From NCBI GenBank assembly GCA_013396915.1, contig VWZL01002558.1, positions 745,021-809,020 of the forward strand: a DNA stretch of 64,000 bases. Reading direction: 5' to 3'. The stretch comes from Stercorarius parasiticus. Its lineage: Eukaryota; Chordata; Aves; Charadriiformes; Stercorariidae. The notes under the pieces are model-generated. The model saw only the letters and a list, made by a program, of their open reading frames with translations, searched no databases and was not told the origin of the DNA. Position numbers and translations under genes: made by a program. Below, piece after piece: positions 13,141 through 26,587 of the stretch (its first letter is position 1; the number at the start of each line of letters is the position of its first letter).

Positions 13141-15888
13141 TTCAGCTTCTACTAACAACCAACCTCAACTACAGCAGTTCTGCAAAGAAATCTGTAGAGA
13201 TGAACAGAAAAAGCAAAACATAATAGTTCCCCATACAAAGGTCTTTGGCTGAGGAAGATAACTGCACAGTAAGAACCTCTTATATTCTCTATATCCTCTT
13301 GAAATAAGTGAACAAAAAGTTAATGTCAAGATCCCATCCTGAGATCCAAAACCAGTTAGCTCCACATAGCTGCTTGAAGTATTTACCAAACATGTTTTAT
13401 TTGGGAGGCTGTCTTCCCTATAACACAGAAGTCCCAGTGAAACACGAAATACTGCAAGAAATAAAAGCAATGTCAGCGTTTGGATCAGAGGAAATAAAGA
13501 ACTGTTCCAAACCAAAGTAAATTGTTTTAAAAGAAACAAAATGTTTAAATGGGCTTATTGGTGGAGCACAGCTCAGAAACTGGAAAAATCTTTTATGATG
13601 ATCTTCTGATGGGGAAAAAGAAGTAGTAAAAGATAAGTATTTCAAATAACCCAGACACGTTTTGTGATGATTCAGCCCTATTTGTTGCTCTTCATAGCTG
13701 GCAGGCTGAATGTCTTAATTTCTACACCAGTTTGATACAAGCAAGAAGTAGCCACTGATTCAGAATTGTCTCCGTCTGAATTCAGTAAGTGGCAGTTAAT
13801 ATCTCCTCTCCTGTACAACTGGGATTCAACGTTCATAAAGTGCAAGAGGACAAAAGCAATTGACTAAAGGCAAATTTGAAGGCAGCAATAAAAGCCACCT
13901 TTTACATCTGCTCTTAGTCCTCAATACATACCGCTATTTACAATACAAAGTTTAGTGAATGATCTATCAATATTGGCCTTGGGTGACACCCTCTCCACAC
14001 AGATAACTGTGCACGTGGAGATCTTGCAGGACATGTTCTCTAATAAAAATGTTGGCTCAGAGATTTGACAGCGACAATTCATCACAGATATTTTCACCCC
14101 CAGCATTATACCAACAAAAGCCCAAATGTTTTATGGCCCCAAACCCCCTGTGTATCATTCTAGGAAACATTTCATCATAACAACATTGCGGACGGCCAAA
14201 TGCTGCAGCCAATCCTCACCCTGCCAGTGAAGGGATGCCTCCCAGCAGTGCATATTCTGATGTCCTGCGTAGCCTAAATGTAAACACCTCTAGGGGCAGG
14301 GCTCCCATTCTTTCCCCAAAGAAATGCTCTACTACTTAGGAGATCTGACTGTGAAGATGCTCTTCCTTTTATTCAGATTAAAGTCGCTACTAAATTTACT
14401 ACTTCCAATTTTTACCATCCATAATCCCTCGCAGCACCTGAAATAATAGCCCCTTCTGTGCAGGGGTTACGGCTTTAGGTATGCCAATTAGTATGTTAGC
14501 CCTCTCCCCATCACCATTAAGCTAAGCTATCCCACATTCATCTCTTAGTTTAATCCACTTGAATCAGCATTCAGTATGCAATCATCTGTTACTCTCTTAG
14601 AAAATCTCTCCAAAATACACACAATGTCCTAAACACCATAAATTTTTAGACTGCTGTGAACTGCCCGGTAGTTTATATATGTTATGTTCCTTCCTACTGC
14701 TGCAGTCCCCAGACCTGAAGGCAATAATCCCGATGTAGGCCTACAACAACTGCCAATTTCTGGTGGTCAGTCTGTTTCCATAAAACACTAGTTTGCCATG
14801 CAAGAACATTCCATGTCTCTACAACCACTACTGCCACCCCCTGCGCCTGGTCCCACCTTCTCCTTCCTCCAAGTTACTCTCAACTTCAGCAGCGCACCTC
14901 AGATTCAGCTCCGTCTCTTCAACACTTAGATCATCCTGGAGGATTTGGAGAGCATCTTGAACTGTTTACAAGTACCAATCTTTTTCCTCATCCCTCTCCA
15001 GAACGATCTCGCGCTACTTTTGAAGAACGCACTGGAGATCGTCAAGACACGTCCCTCCTTTGCCAATGTGGAGGGCAACCAGCACCGAGCCCTGGGGTCA
15101 CGCGCAAAGGCTCCCTCAAAACCCTGTCTGAAACACTCACTGACGCCACAGAATTAATAAAATCTTTTCCATTACCAGCGGTAACAGGCAAAATCCAGGG
15201 CAGCAAAAAGGATCTGTGGCTTTATAATATGCTACTCAAAATATCTGCTGATGGTCATAAGACAGAAAGAATAAGCCAAAAAAACTGTATGATGTAGTCA
15301 GTTGGCAACTGGGGGAAATCACACACAAAATGAAATGCGTTCAGCACTGTAAAAGCAGAGCTGTGGGAAATTGTTGGTTCTCCATATAAGGATCCAATAT
15401 TTTTTCAATTTGCCAGCATAGCATAAAGCACATAAAATCTTAAAATAAAATTCTAAATGTTAACCATGAAGAACGCTTTTTACAATATTTCTGAAGAATG
15501 TTAATTCTGTACACCCATGAGTCCCCGTTTTACAATTTGCAGCCGGCCTAAATGAAAAATATTTTTTATTTTTTATTATATCAAAGAATTTTTTAAATCT
15601 CCATATAAAAAGTCAACCACCTTTTTAATTGAGAGTTAGAAAAGTGTAATTGAAAATTACTAACCTCAACGCACTCATTAGTGACAAATCCTAACCCCAG
15701 TTAAACACAGCCCTAATAGGATTACAGAGGCATGCAGGATGATGTATGCAGCCCTGGTATGTAAGAAAAGCCAAAGAAAAATCTGGATCCATCCATAGAG
15801 GAGGGATCGGACAGAAAGCTCTGGGAGCAGCAGTAACTCGGTGCTCAAGGTACACACGCACCCTTCCCGGTACCTCCCTTCGTTGTTG
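13141..15888. other. non-coding stretch, no gene seen
   Basis: The longest frame is a minus-strand run of about 124 codons at 13165-13539. It overlaps open frames in other phases and resembles no family. No splice-framed exon or RNA gene stands out. Confidence 0.6.
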
Positions 15889-15915
15889 GAGCTACGGATG
15901 CTAGAGCTACGGATG
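15889..15915. repeat. 12-base tandem duplication, 15-base period
   Basis: GAGCTACGGATG occurs at 15889-15900 and again at 15904-15915, separated by CTA. The two copies are exact, which suggests a recent slippage or microhomology duplication. Confidence 0.7.
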
Positions 15916-16559
15916 ACAGCCTTCAGCACCCTCAGGACCGCAGGAGCTGGGAGTGTGCCCCACTGCTGCCTGGAGGTACCACTGCTGGGCCCAGAAGCTG
16001 CAAGGTCACCCAAGCTCCTGCAGGGACGAAGCAGGCAACGGCATGCTGTAAGCCTCACGGCAAGGTGTTTTGCAGAGCACAGCCACCCTTTTCACATTTT
16101 TAATGGTCCTTCGGCACTCCCCCCACCACACAAAGCTCTTGAACAAGCGGTCAGTTTGGTCTACCACAGCTATAAAAATTGCACACACAGGTAAGCAGGA
16201 CCCAGGCTGAGTTTCATGGTCTCAAGGTCCTTCCGTGAGCATCAAAATCATTGAGCATGAGATTTTCTATTGATCACAGGCCACTGGCTGCACATCTAAG
16301 GAGGCTCAGGAGGGTAAATAATTTTTTCCCAAGTTAACTGTAAATTGGCTTCCTAAATTGTCTCCAGATCCTTTCCAGACAGCAGAATGGAAATAATTAG
16401 AGGTGGTTGGAAAATGGAATTTTTGTCCTGCGGGGAAAGTCTGATAGTCCTGTACTTATTTTTATCCTGATACAGGCCAAAGTGTAAAAGCCTTAAAATA
16501 TTTAGTAAAGCAAAATACAGCAAGGTATTCCGATATATACTGAAACAGCTTCCTTAACA
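15916..16559. other. non-coding stretch, no gene seen
   Basis: Mixed-composition sequence with frames on both strands and no recognisable protein or structural feature. Confidence 0.6.
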
Positions 16560-17300
16560 CACTTTGACCTATTTTGCTGCTAAAGAAGATGCCAAACAGA
16601 AAGCACCTTGAGCTCGATTACCCGCGTACCAGCTCAGGGTGAGGGGTATGAGACCCGACAGGCGCTGCCACAGATGAGCACTCCCGGGAAGCCATGGGAT
16701 GGGGGAGCCAGCCAGGGAGGCTCTCAATACTTGAAGGTGACCCACAGCACCAGGGAAAGGCAACCGACCCCGCTGCCTAAGGACTAGACAGGGGTCAGGG
16801 CCAGTGGCCACCCCCAGCAGCACCGAAGGGCACAAGGGGTTACACAAAGGGCACTTTCCAGATTTGCCAGCACACTCCCCATGGGCTGCTCCCTGGCCCC
16901 AACACACAAAGTCACTTCCAAAGCCTGGGAAGAAACCAGGCCAGCGCTGCAGCTCCCAACGGACAAAACTGCTCTCCTCCAGCAAGGCGAGCAGCCCAAG
17001 TCACACCCTGGGATGGGGAGGACAGGGGGAAGGTGGCATTGCCTGTGCAGGGGTGGGACCAGGGTGGCTTTCTCAGCCCAGGAAGCTGAGCACAGGAGCC
17101 ACTGCCCCCAATCCTACAGCACCTCCCCACCCCAACACAACCGGCACAAGGATGACCCATTCCTCACATGGACACACCACCAGCCCATGTAAATGACCTT
17201 ATTTCCTCCCCGAGATCCTTTCTGCCCCCCACGACCACATGGCAGTCACCAGCACTGTTGACACAAGCTCTCCACACTCCTCCTCCTCCTCTCAGTCTGG
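16560..17300. other. GC-rich but CpG-poor patch
   Basis: The composition is GC-rich with many CC, GG and CA steps but few CpGs, so this is not a classic CpG island. Overlapping frames of 70-138 codons on both strands are a by-product of few stop codons. No protein family, splice pair or promoter element is recognised. Confidence 0.5.
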
Positions 17301-20300
17301 GTGGGAGAGAGGAAGACAGCAGGAACCACATTTAATCACCGCTCCTTTCTTAATCTTCTGAAGGCAAATTTAAATTACATGTTCTGGAGGTTTGGACTAG
17401 GACATTCCCCCCATTTTAAAAAACTTCTTTGTTTTAGTCAGCAGTGTTTCATCCTAACATTTGCTGCTGCGTACTGTGCAGGCAATGCTTGCCCACCACC
17501 TGCATATGCACCAACTTCTCCACAGAGAGTAGTCCCAGAGAAGGGAGCTGAGACACCATGGGGAAATGTGCAGAGGAGTGATCTGTAAAAGTCATACACA
17601 AACCCTGAACAAGAGTAGAGGGGCAGATTACCCTCACCACCTCTTAAGGAGAGGGAGAGCACATCTTCCCTCCTGTTCTCCACAAACAGCACGATGCCTT
17701 CTGCTGCCTAACCAGGGATACACTGTTGAACTGAGGCCCCAGGTAACTCTAAGTCAAGTAAAACTCTTTCTTCCTGAAACCATGGCTGCTTCATGCAAGT
17801 CATTCAACTAGGATGCCTCATGGGAAAATCTTCAGTGCCATCACTCTGTTAGGCGTCTTCTCTGCAGCTGTTTAGCTGACAGCCATGGAAATCCTGGGAA
17901 GATGAGAATTCTGCATCATCTGGTTCTTGGCTTCAACAAAACACCCTTGGCTAGTACTCCTGATGAGGATGACACCTCTGCCTGTAACCTGCTCTAAACC
18001 ACCATTCCCTCAATGCAAGTATCCACTGTACAGCTAAGGAGGTCTCCATGACATCTCTTCCTCTTCAGGTCATCTGGCAACCATTCCCAGAGGAACTTGC
18101 AGCATGCTATCTAAGCACAGCTGAAGCAGACAGGGCCTGAAGCACAAAATTGCTAGACACGGACACCAGAAAAAAATGCTTATACCATGGTATCTTTCTC
18201 CAAAAGCTCTCTCCAAGCCAGACCAAGGTAGCAGGGAAGACAAAGGAGCCCTCGGTTGCAGATGGGGAAGGGAGCGATTGCACTGGACAAGGTTCAAAGG
18301 CTTTGCCTCGCCTAACCTTTCCACATGGAAACCTTGCTTCCAAGCAGCTTTATACTGAAGACTGGTGAGTCTACGAGTACAGGGCCCCAAAAAAGAAGGT
18401 TTGATGAAGAAGGTGAAACACCATCCAGAAAATATCTTCTGGAGTTTTGGAATTAGGTGGCCACCAAATCAGGAACTAATTGCTTCTTCCTCTTTTAATA
18501 TTTCTACACGGTGAGACAACCTTTGCAAGGTTAAAAAAAAAACCAACCAATTAACAAAGGCAATCAAAGAGAGGCAAGATACTAAACGATGCCAGCTTCC
18601 TTTCATCAAAGATGCAGATTCACAGGATACGTCTACAGATTATGATGCCGACAGGTTCAAACTTGTTCTGAACAGACACAAGGAATCCCTGCCCACACTC
18701 AGAGATAACCAAAAGCCTTTTGAACACTTAGCATGGCTCTGGGCCAAACTAATAAACTCTGCTGAGCCTCAGGGACATCACCTTTAGCTCTGTGCCATTA
18801 CCTTGGGCTTGGCACATGCCAGCGATGTTCACACTGCTTCGCCCTGGCTCAAAACACGGGTAGAGTTCACTCCCAGCTGCCTTCACAGCCACACGCAGAG
18901 GGAGCTGCCATCACGCTCACAGCTTTGTCTTCAAGCCTTGACTCCAATCTTGGGGCCAGTCATGCCCGTTATCAAGCTAACAAAAACCATTTCAGGCGAG
19001 TTTTTGACTCAAGTGTCAATGTTTTGACACAGAAACAAAGTTTTTAACCTGAAGGCGATGAAAGGTGTTGAAATGACAGACTAACTAAGACAATACTCTT
19101 GACTTTAGCTTTGAATTACAGTTTTACAACAGCTTTTCTATTGAAAATTAGGAATTTACACATTTGCGTGAGACTTCTTTAAAAAAAAAAAAAACAGCCT
19201 TTTGATTCAAGTGTTTCTTTGGAAATACTTCCTCAACCCTCCTAAGAGCATGTCTGTTTAGCGGGTTGGGTGGGGGAGCAGAAGAGGGGACGATGAGACT
19301 TACACCGTGTTTACGGCAGGTATCCCTGCCAGGCTTCTATCCAGCTTTAAGACTTACAGCCTTTGAAAGCCCTTATGTCTGGTCTTTGACTCAAAAACGA
19401 CATCTCTACAGACAGAGGGGCACGGGACTGTAAAACCAAAGCATATTTTCTTAACGCTGCTCCAGAAATATCCTCTGCTAAACGTGTAACAGATGCATGT
19501 TCCTCATTAAAAAAGTGTTGCTATACATTATGTCTTGGCTGTAGACAGATTCTGGCAAAGCCTGATACACTGTGGACGTATAATTCATGTGTATAGTATG
19601 TGAACTCTGTACCCTGCCTCTCAACCTGCTGAGGTCCTCTTGTGGATCTCAGGCCACAGAAATGGAAGCGAAGGGAGAAACCTTGTAGACATGGAGGACC
19701 AGCAAGGCTCATGCTGTAACTGAGAAAACAACAAAGCTTTTGGACATACTTCTCCCGACACCATCCCCAGGCACCCAGCTTTTAGTCCCACGTGTGCTGT
19801 GAACTGGAAGAGCAGCACCAATTCCAGCTACCTTTCTTTGAGAGGAAAAAGAAATCATCACTTTGTGGTGACCGTTTTGTTCCTTGAGTCATCTCTCACC
19901 TTTTGTTGAAATTTAACTTTTGGGTTATTGGAAAGGTAGGCCCTAATGATGAATTACAATATTTTTTTGGCTGATTGGTGCTTAAAACCAGCCCATGCTA
20001 AGCATAACTCAGTAATCCACAGGGAGACCCTCAGTTTTATTCCTTGCCTGGTATTCAGACTTCCATTTAATTACTGGTTACTTAGATTTATAGGCAGATT
20101 TGCTAAAAACAGTGACTCTCTGTGTGCAGACAATAACCTTTTGATGGGTATGGTAGTAAAACTGAAATTCCTATGTAAACAGTACCAAATTTTAAAAGTA
20201 GCTGGTGTAGCTCTATAATGAAATTGGCAGCACTGTGTGGGTACTTTGTCTTGGAGAATTCTAAATGGTGCATAGCCAGCATTTGCTCCATAAACTGTCA

Positions 20301-21709
20301 CACAAGAGAACCGCAACTGTTGGGTGATTTGTTTTTCTAATGTAGTTCTCCGCTATGGGAAATGTCTTTTCCATGACCAAATGTAGATGCTGTCAGGATC
20401 CAAAAGAAATACAGGGGAGAAAGATGATGTTTAGAAGGTGTCTCCCAATAGTAAAAAAAAAAAAAAAAAGTGAAGGGAAATGTTTCTCAAAGACCCAGGT
20501 TTGGTAGCATTATGACGGAGCACAACATTTACGAAAGAATTACTTTAAGGATGCTATCGTTAGTTGTTGAGCATCGATTATGCTACTATAACACCCAAAT
20601 CTTTCTTTTCCTTCATTAGGCAGTACTGATGATAAAATTGTTGTGTACGTCAACAGCAAGAGCAAACAATACATGCATCCGATAACTCTTCTGAGGGTTT
20701 TCTACTATTTTACAAAATGAAGCATACGTCATCACCTTCAAAAGGCAGAAAATACCAACATCCACCTTTCATTATTGAAGAAACAAACACTTTGCAAATA
20801 AGTGATACCTGAGCTACGCCTCGCCAAATAAAGCAGTAAAGAAGCACTGGTCCCAAGTTTCCTATTTTGTTCTATATTCCTCTCATCGTTTCACTGTAGT
20901 TTTATGTTCACGTCAGTACCACAGACAACAACAACGAAAAAAAATATAGTTTTGTTCATAATAATAGAGGTTAGGTAAAAAGGTAAAGTCTTCACTACTG
21001 ATGAAAGGATGTCCCTGTGTCAGAGTTTTAAAAGCAAACAATATGGACTGACTTTATTTCAGAGAGATGTTCTGGTGCAGTCTCTTTCTCTCAATAATGG
21101 AAAAAGCAGCACAGCTCTCCTTTTTTCCACTTCTGTTCAGATCAGACAAAAAGAAAGAAAAAAAAAATGAAGTACAGACTTCATCATCTAAATTCAAAGC
21201 CTAAGGACCTGGTCAGATGAGAAGACACACTGCATTTAAGTATTTGTAATGGCTATTAAGAGGCTGATTCTGGAGAAGTAATCAGATACACAGTATTTTT
21301 ACTGGGGTTCAAGCGTCCACAATACCCAGTGAAATAATCAAGGCAACGCTGAGCAGACTGCAAGACTCCTCTGTACGCGTCAATACTTCCCGAAGGTGCA
21401 ATCGTAGCTGTTAATTAGGCCTTGCTGCTATCTATTGCACACTTTCAAGTGCCTGATATAGGAGTTAGCTGTCTGCCTAACTTCCCTGCCTGCTGCCAGC
21501 CTAGGATCTCGTTGTTCATAACAAGAGCAAAGGTAGGACAGGGCTACCGCGAGGAATTTGAGAGCTATTAGCAGTAATACGCCAACTGCAACAAATCTGC
21601 TCAACAAGAATGGAGTGTCAACACACATCAGTAGCCTACATGGAGATTGCCAAGAAACAAAGTTCACATCATTCTACGTCCCTGAAATGTCAACTCCATT
21701 GCAAATTTA
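17301..21709. other. non-coding stretch, no gene seen
   Basis: No supported gene. Holds an A run near 19181-19194 and an A17 run at about 20453-20469. Sequence around 19870-20350 is AT-rich with few CpGs and could include conserved non-coding DNA, but that cannot be judged from one genome. Confidence 0.6.
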
Positions 21710-21731
21710 AAAGTGATAGTTTTATCACTTT
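21710..21731. repeat. perfect short inverted repeat
   Basis: The arms AAAGTGATA (21710-21718) and TATCACTTT (21723-21731) are exact reverse complements around the loop GTTT. It is the shape of a small hairpin. It is too short and isolated to call a microRNA or a terminator. Confidence 0.6.
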
Positions 21732-24700
21732 GCCAGTCATAAGATGAATCTTAATAAACTTAGAAATGTTGTATTGAGCTCGACCCGTCCGGTGACAAAT
21801 AAGTCACAAATGTAGAGAAAAACAGAAGCCTACAGAGTAATTACAAAAAATAAAAATCACTGCCATGATACCACATGCTAAAACCCTGTTCAATCCCTAT
21901 TACCAACTGCAATCTATATTATCCTTGGGGGATATTTCTGCTAGCAGCATCTTCTTTTATCCGATGTCTAATGCATTACTGGCATTATAAAAACGGATAA
22001 ACCTTACAGAGGGGAGAGTATGGTTGTGAGTGTTATGCAGGTATTTCCCTTTGTTGCTGTTAACTACTGGACTGTGATACAATTTAAAAATTGTCCCCCA
22101 GTTCAGAACTGCATGAGCCCAATACACTTAAAGGCTATTTTTATTTCTTCTATTTTTAAAAAAATTTCAGCTGCAAAAATGATACTCTTGCTAAATAAAA
22201 AATATCAAGGGAGGGGAAAAGATTCCTGGTGAGACTGTGAACATGAGGTCATGAAAACCTAGACAAATAGGGAGTTTAAAAAAAAAAGGTCATCGTGTAA
22301 TTACACAATATTTGTAAAAAAACCCATCTTATAATTATTTAAAACAACTTCGCTTTTCAGGTGCTACTTGTGCTTTGTGATAATGAAAGAGCATAATAGC
22401 ACTTAGCACCATTTAACATTTTTCCATACACAAAGGATTTCGTAGGTACAGTATGCTAAACGGGGACCACCGTTATGTGGATAACTAGCTACACTGAAAT
22501 CACTGTTGTCAGGTGACACCGATTTACTTTGTCAGTGAAAATGAATCTCACACCAGCAGCACCATATCTGTTCCACCATCGGTTTCTGGCTTTTGTACCA
22601 ATACTATCACAACCGGAACTTCAAAGCTTGCACGCAGAAAGCGCGATGCAGTTAAATAAGCAAAGGTATTCCTCCTACGGAATCCGCTGTGGTTTTTGAG
22701 AACCAAAGTGTCAGAATAACACGCTGGACTTTTGGCAACAATACGCCCACTTGCTTGCATGTATACAGTAGGCTAGGAATTTCCTTCCCCTTTTTCAGCA
22801 CTTTCTTCAAAAGCTGATGCCGAGTTGAATATAACACGGAGAATAAAAAGCAGGGGCAAGCATCTCCCATATATAACCCTTTCTTCCATCAGCCAGCTGA
22901 ATACAATAGACAACTAGAGGAGATCACAGAGTTAGCCTGCACATTTGCTTGGTAACAGGAAACAAAAACTCCTGGAAAGGGAAACCCTTCAAACTGGATC
23001 TGATTCCGCTTCCTGGTGAGCAGCGGGATGGAGGTGAACATCAGCCTGCACGCGTATTGAATGGAAGAAGCGTGAGGATCAAGTTAATAAGACGGCTTGT
23101 AACACAATGGGAATGATTTTAGAAAGCTCGCGTTCAGACCAAGTCGAACCCGACACAGACATGTATTCATTGATGATTTCAACTGTATTAGTTTAGACTG
23201 AAATACCTTAAACTAAGCAGTATGTTACTTACTTGAAAACTTGAACATCTTTAAGCAAATATTTTCCCCCCTCGAGATCTGATAAGGGGAGGACATACAA
23301 AATATTTTAGTTCAAATAAAACATTCCTGTTGGTTTAAAACCACAGGAAAAAAAGTAAATTATTTTAACAGTTTCTTTTTTCAAACAAGATGCCTTGCAG
23401 TCAGTTGGTAAAGCTTAAAAGCTTATAATTACTTAACAAGCTTTGTATTCCAAACAATGGTATCTTAATGGTTCAAGTTTCTCTTCTTTCTGCTGTCGTA
23501 TATACAATGATCACACAAGTTAATTATAGGGAGTTAACACTGCCAAATATCACACACTAAAATTGTGATACAGTTCTATTAGAAATCACGACAATTATAC
23601 GCTAATTATTGGTACCACTACCACGTTAAAGCGCGATCTCTCTGTATTTACGGGCAGGTCACATCTACAGACACTCGAAGATAAAATTGGCACCAACTGG
23701 CCTAAAATAATGCTCTGTGGCAGGAGCACGGCTCCACCAACATCAGCTCCAGATCTGGGACTCAGTCTTTCCACAGCAGGCTGGTTTCTTGAGCTAGAAT
23801 GAGAGGTGAATGTCCTATTTTTATAGGGCTGCATTTAGTGTTTGCTTTTAAAAGCTATTTTATTAATATCGTGGTGCTGCATAAAGGCAACTAATTCCAC
23901 ATATGGTTAATGCACATAAACATGGCTCCTACCTCCAAAGGGATACAGTTTTTAAGAGCATTTTCAAGTGACTAATATAAAAACAAATCAGCAATTTAAA
24001 CTTTACAACATCAACTGAAGACGACATTTTGGCACGTAAGTATCCAAACTCTTCACAGTGTCCCCACAGAACACGTCTATAACTCTCATGTTTATACTCA
24101 GAGAAGATACACACAGCCTTTTGAATTACAATGATGCAATCTAAATGATTTAATTAGAATAATATGCTCTAGTCCTTGGCCACTCTCTCGCTATAAAGTA
24201 GGAATTTCCTCTGGGCAGGCACTGCACACCAGCCAAGCTGCGACTGCTTTTCCCAGCTCCAAAAAATGCAGTCTTACTTCCCATTCCTGTGAGACACCAG
24301 AAGGGTCTGCTAGCTTCTTTGACGTGTTTCCTTTCTTCTCTAAGCCTAAATCCATCCTAACAGTACAAGGAAAACAGAAGCAGTCGTTACCATGACACAG
24401 AGTTTAAAACACTAATAAGAGCTACTGAAAAGCATGCACGTTTGTACTACCTTCCGATATACTTTTTGAATCAAAACCAGAAGCTGACTTCTTCTCCCAA
24501 AATGTTTTTTTTTTTCAATTAACAGACTTCAAAATCTGAATGTCTCTTTTTCTGGGGAAGGAATGGGAGAAAAAGAGAATACAGACCTTATTGCCACCCC
24601 AAATTTATCTCGAACCTTCCATTTGTAAAGATTGGTTTCTCTAAAACCTGATACCAATTATATTTTTTTTTTAATCACAGTAGAAAACTATTTCATACAA

Positions 24701-25073
24701 GCTTTCCTCTACAGTGCTTAAATATCGAGAGTGACAAAGTTAAATTCAACTTACTTCACTTCCAAAAAGCAGTAAGAAAGAAAAATAAGCAGCAAGAAGA
24801 GTTGTCCTGCTTTTAATTTTTATTAATATTCAGAAAAATTAATTTCGTTACACACATGAGAAAAAGTTGCTGACTTGAGTGAGCAACAAACTTCTGCAAC
24901 TGACTTCAGTGGAGCCCCAATTAATATCCTCGAAGAGAACATTTGTCTTCTCCTTCCTAACTGGAGATAAGAAGTTCACTTCTAAACTGCATCCTAAAGA
25001 CATTTGACCAAAACTATTTTCCTCCAGGCAAAAAGTAAACATCTATAAACGTTTTATACTAACACTGCAAAGC
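21732..25073. other. non-coding stretch, no gene seen
   Basis: AT-leaning sequence with short frames on both strands and scattered A/T runs (for example T10 near 24505). The fragment ACTGACTTCAGTGGAGCCCC at 24899-24918 resembles the core of the palindromic relics seen elsewhere in the window, but the rest of the element is lost. Confidence 0.6.
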
Positions 25074-25135
25074 AAAAAAAAAAAAAAAAACAGACTAAGC
25101 ACTATTAACATGCACCTTTTTTTTTTTTTCCCCCC
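25074..25135. repeat. A17 and T13 homopolymers in inverted orientation
   Basis: An A run (25074-25090) is followed 26 bases later by a T run (25117-25129) and then six Cs. The two runs could pair or may be independent slippage tracts. No target-site duplication or retrocopy body is visible on either side. Confidence 0.5.
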
Positions 25136-26562
25136 GTCACCACATTTATAAGAAACAGGCCAGCGGTGCACGCCACAAGGCTGGGATCTAATCAGACACA
25201 GTAAGGCCCTGTCTAGACAAGCAAAAGTTATCACAATCAGTTAGGGTGGTTGAAGAACTCCATCAAGATGCAGGCCAGCAAGTAGGAAACCACATCAGCA
25301 AACGACGCAGCACAACCAGGTGACAAGGCAGCCGAGGGACCTCCTGGTATACCTTCAAAATCAGGACTCTCTTCAGCTCATTGGCACGCTGGCACGCCGC
25401 AGCAGCGCTCCTTCATCACCGTCGAGTTTGACAGACTACTGACGCGTGAGCAGCGGGCAACCGACTACGTAACCCCCACGGCTCTGTGACCCGTCATCGC
25501 ACAGGGAAAGGGAGCTCACGGGTGAGCAAAGAGGAGCCAGAGTGCTATTCCACGGTGCTGCGCCCAGGCACAAGCTGACCCAGTCCCAACAGCAAGGCGG
25601 CAAGTGCCCACAACAGAGGGGACGCTGTTTGCTCAGCAGGTGAGCACCTCGTGAGGGTTTTATTCTCACGCTTCATCCCTTGGAACGACATCGCTTTTGT
25701 TTGCAGAGAAACACGCTTCCCTGCTGTTTGGGATATAAGCACATACATCCTAGAAATAAGAAACTCTATACTAAAGAAGACAGAAAAAACAAACCAGACA
25801 AACCATGAAAGTAATGAAAAATTAAAGGTGAGTGATAAGAATTACATCTAAAGCAAAGCAAACGTGCTTCCTTTGCTGTGATCTTCCCCGTGACCTCAAA
25901 ACTTTTACGGCTTCTCAGTATCACCTATTTGCTTTCCAAACTGCATATGACAGCATATTCGACTCAGTGGCAAATGTGACAAAACAAAACCACATGCAAC
26001 CTACTTATTACTCTTACTTTATTATCCTTTTTCAAATAATTGATTTTAAAACAAAGAAAGAAACAGACAATTCTAAAGAGAGAAAGGAGGTGGTGAGATC
26101 ACCTAGGAAATCCTTATCTCAACGTCTATAGACAGTAGGAGCACTTCCGCACCTAGACACTCCAACATTTAATTGTGGTCCACAAGAAATAGAAACAGAG
26201 CCCGGAAAAGTGCTCGTATTTTAATTACCACCAACAGTAAAACCTATTTTCAGCTATGCTATCCCAAGCAACGAACTACAAGCTTTACAACTGCTATTAG
26301 AGGCCTCACAAACCATTTGCTGAAGAGGAGTAGGCATATACTTCTGCGGTTACACAATACGACACATACGCTTTTGGGAGGGGAGAGGAAGCTATAAACT
26401 ATCCACAATCCACCAGGGAAAATCTTTCGTCTTTGAATCAAGAACGGGCTTCATAATAAATTCCTTTGCTATTGTATTATATAATCTCATTGGTAGCATT
26501 TGTCCAAACTTTTCCAGTGCATTACTTTGTGTCGCTGCAATTTACTTTATAGAACAGGTTGG
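25136..26562. other. non-coding stretch, no gene seen
   Basis: No supported gene. Frames on both strands are short and unrecognised. A few CpGs cluster near 25390-25500 but too sparsely for an island. Confidence 0.6.
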
Positions 26563-26587
26563 GGAATAATAATATTATTATTATTCC
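26563..26587. repeat. perfect 25-base palindrome of AAT/ATT repeats
   Basis: GGAATAATAATA (26563-26574) is the exact reverse complement of TATTATTATTCC (26576-26587), with a single base between. It is made of AAT/ATT trinucleotides capped by GG and CC. It is a good cruciform candidate and probably an unstable microsatellite. Confidence 0.75.

Noticed and set aside
16569..17196. GC-rich patch as a CpG island or gene
   Set aside because: CpG is scarce despite high GC, and overlapping frames on both strands have no recognisable product.
21710..21731. Short hairpin as a microRNA precursor
   Set aside because: Nine-base arms are far too short for a precursor stem and the flanks do not extend the pairing.
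25074..25129. A17/T13 runs as a retrocopy tail
   Set aside because: No coding-like body or target-site duplication is visible beside either run.
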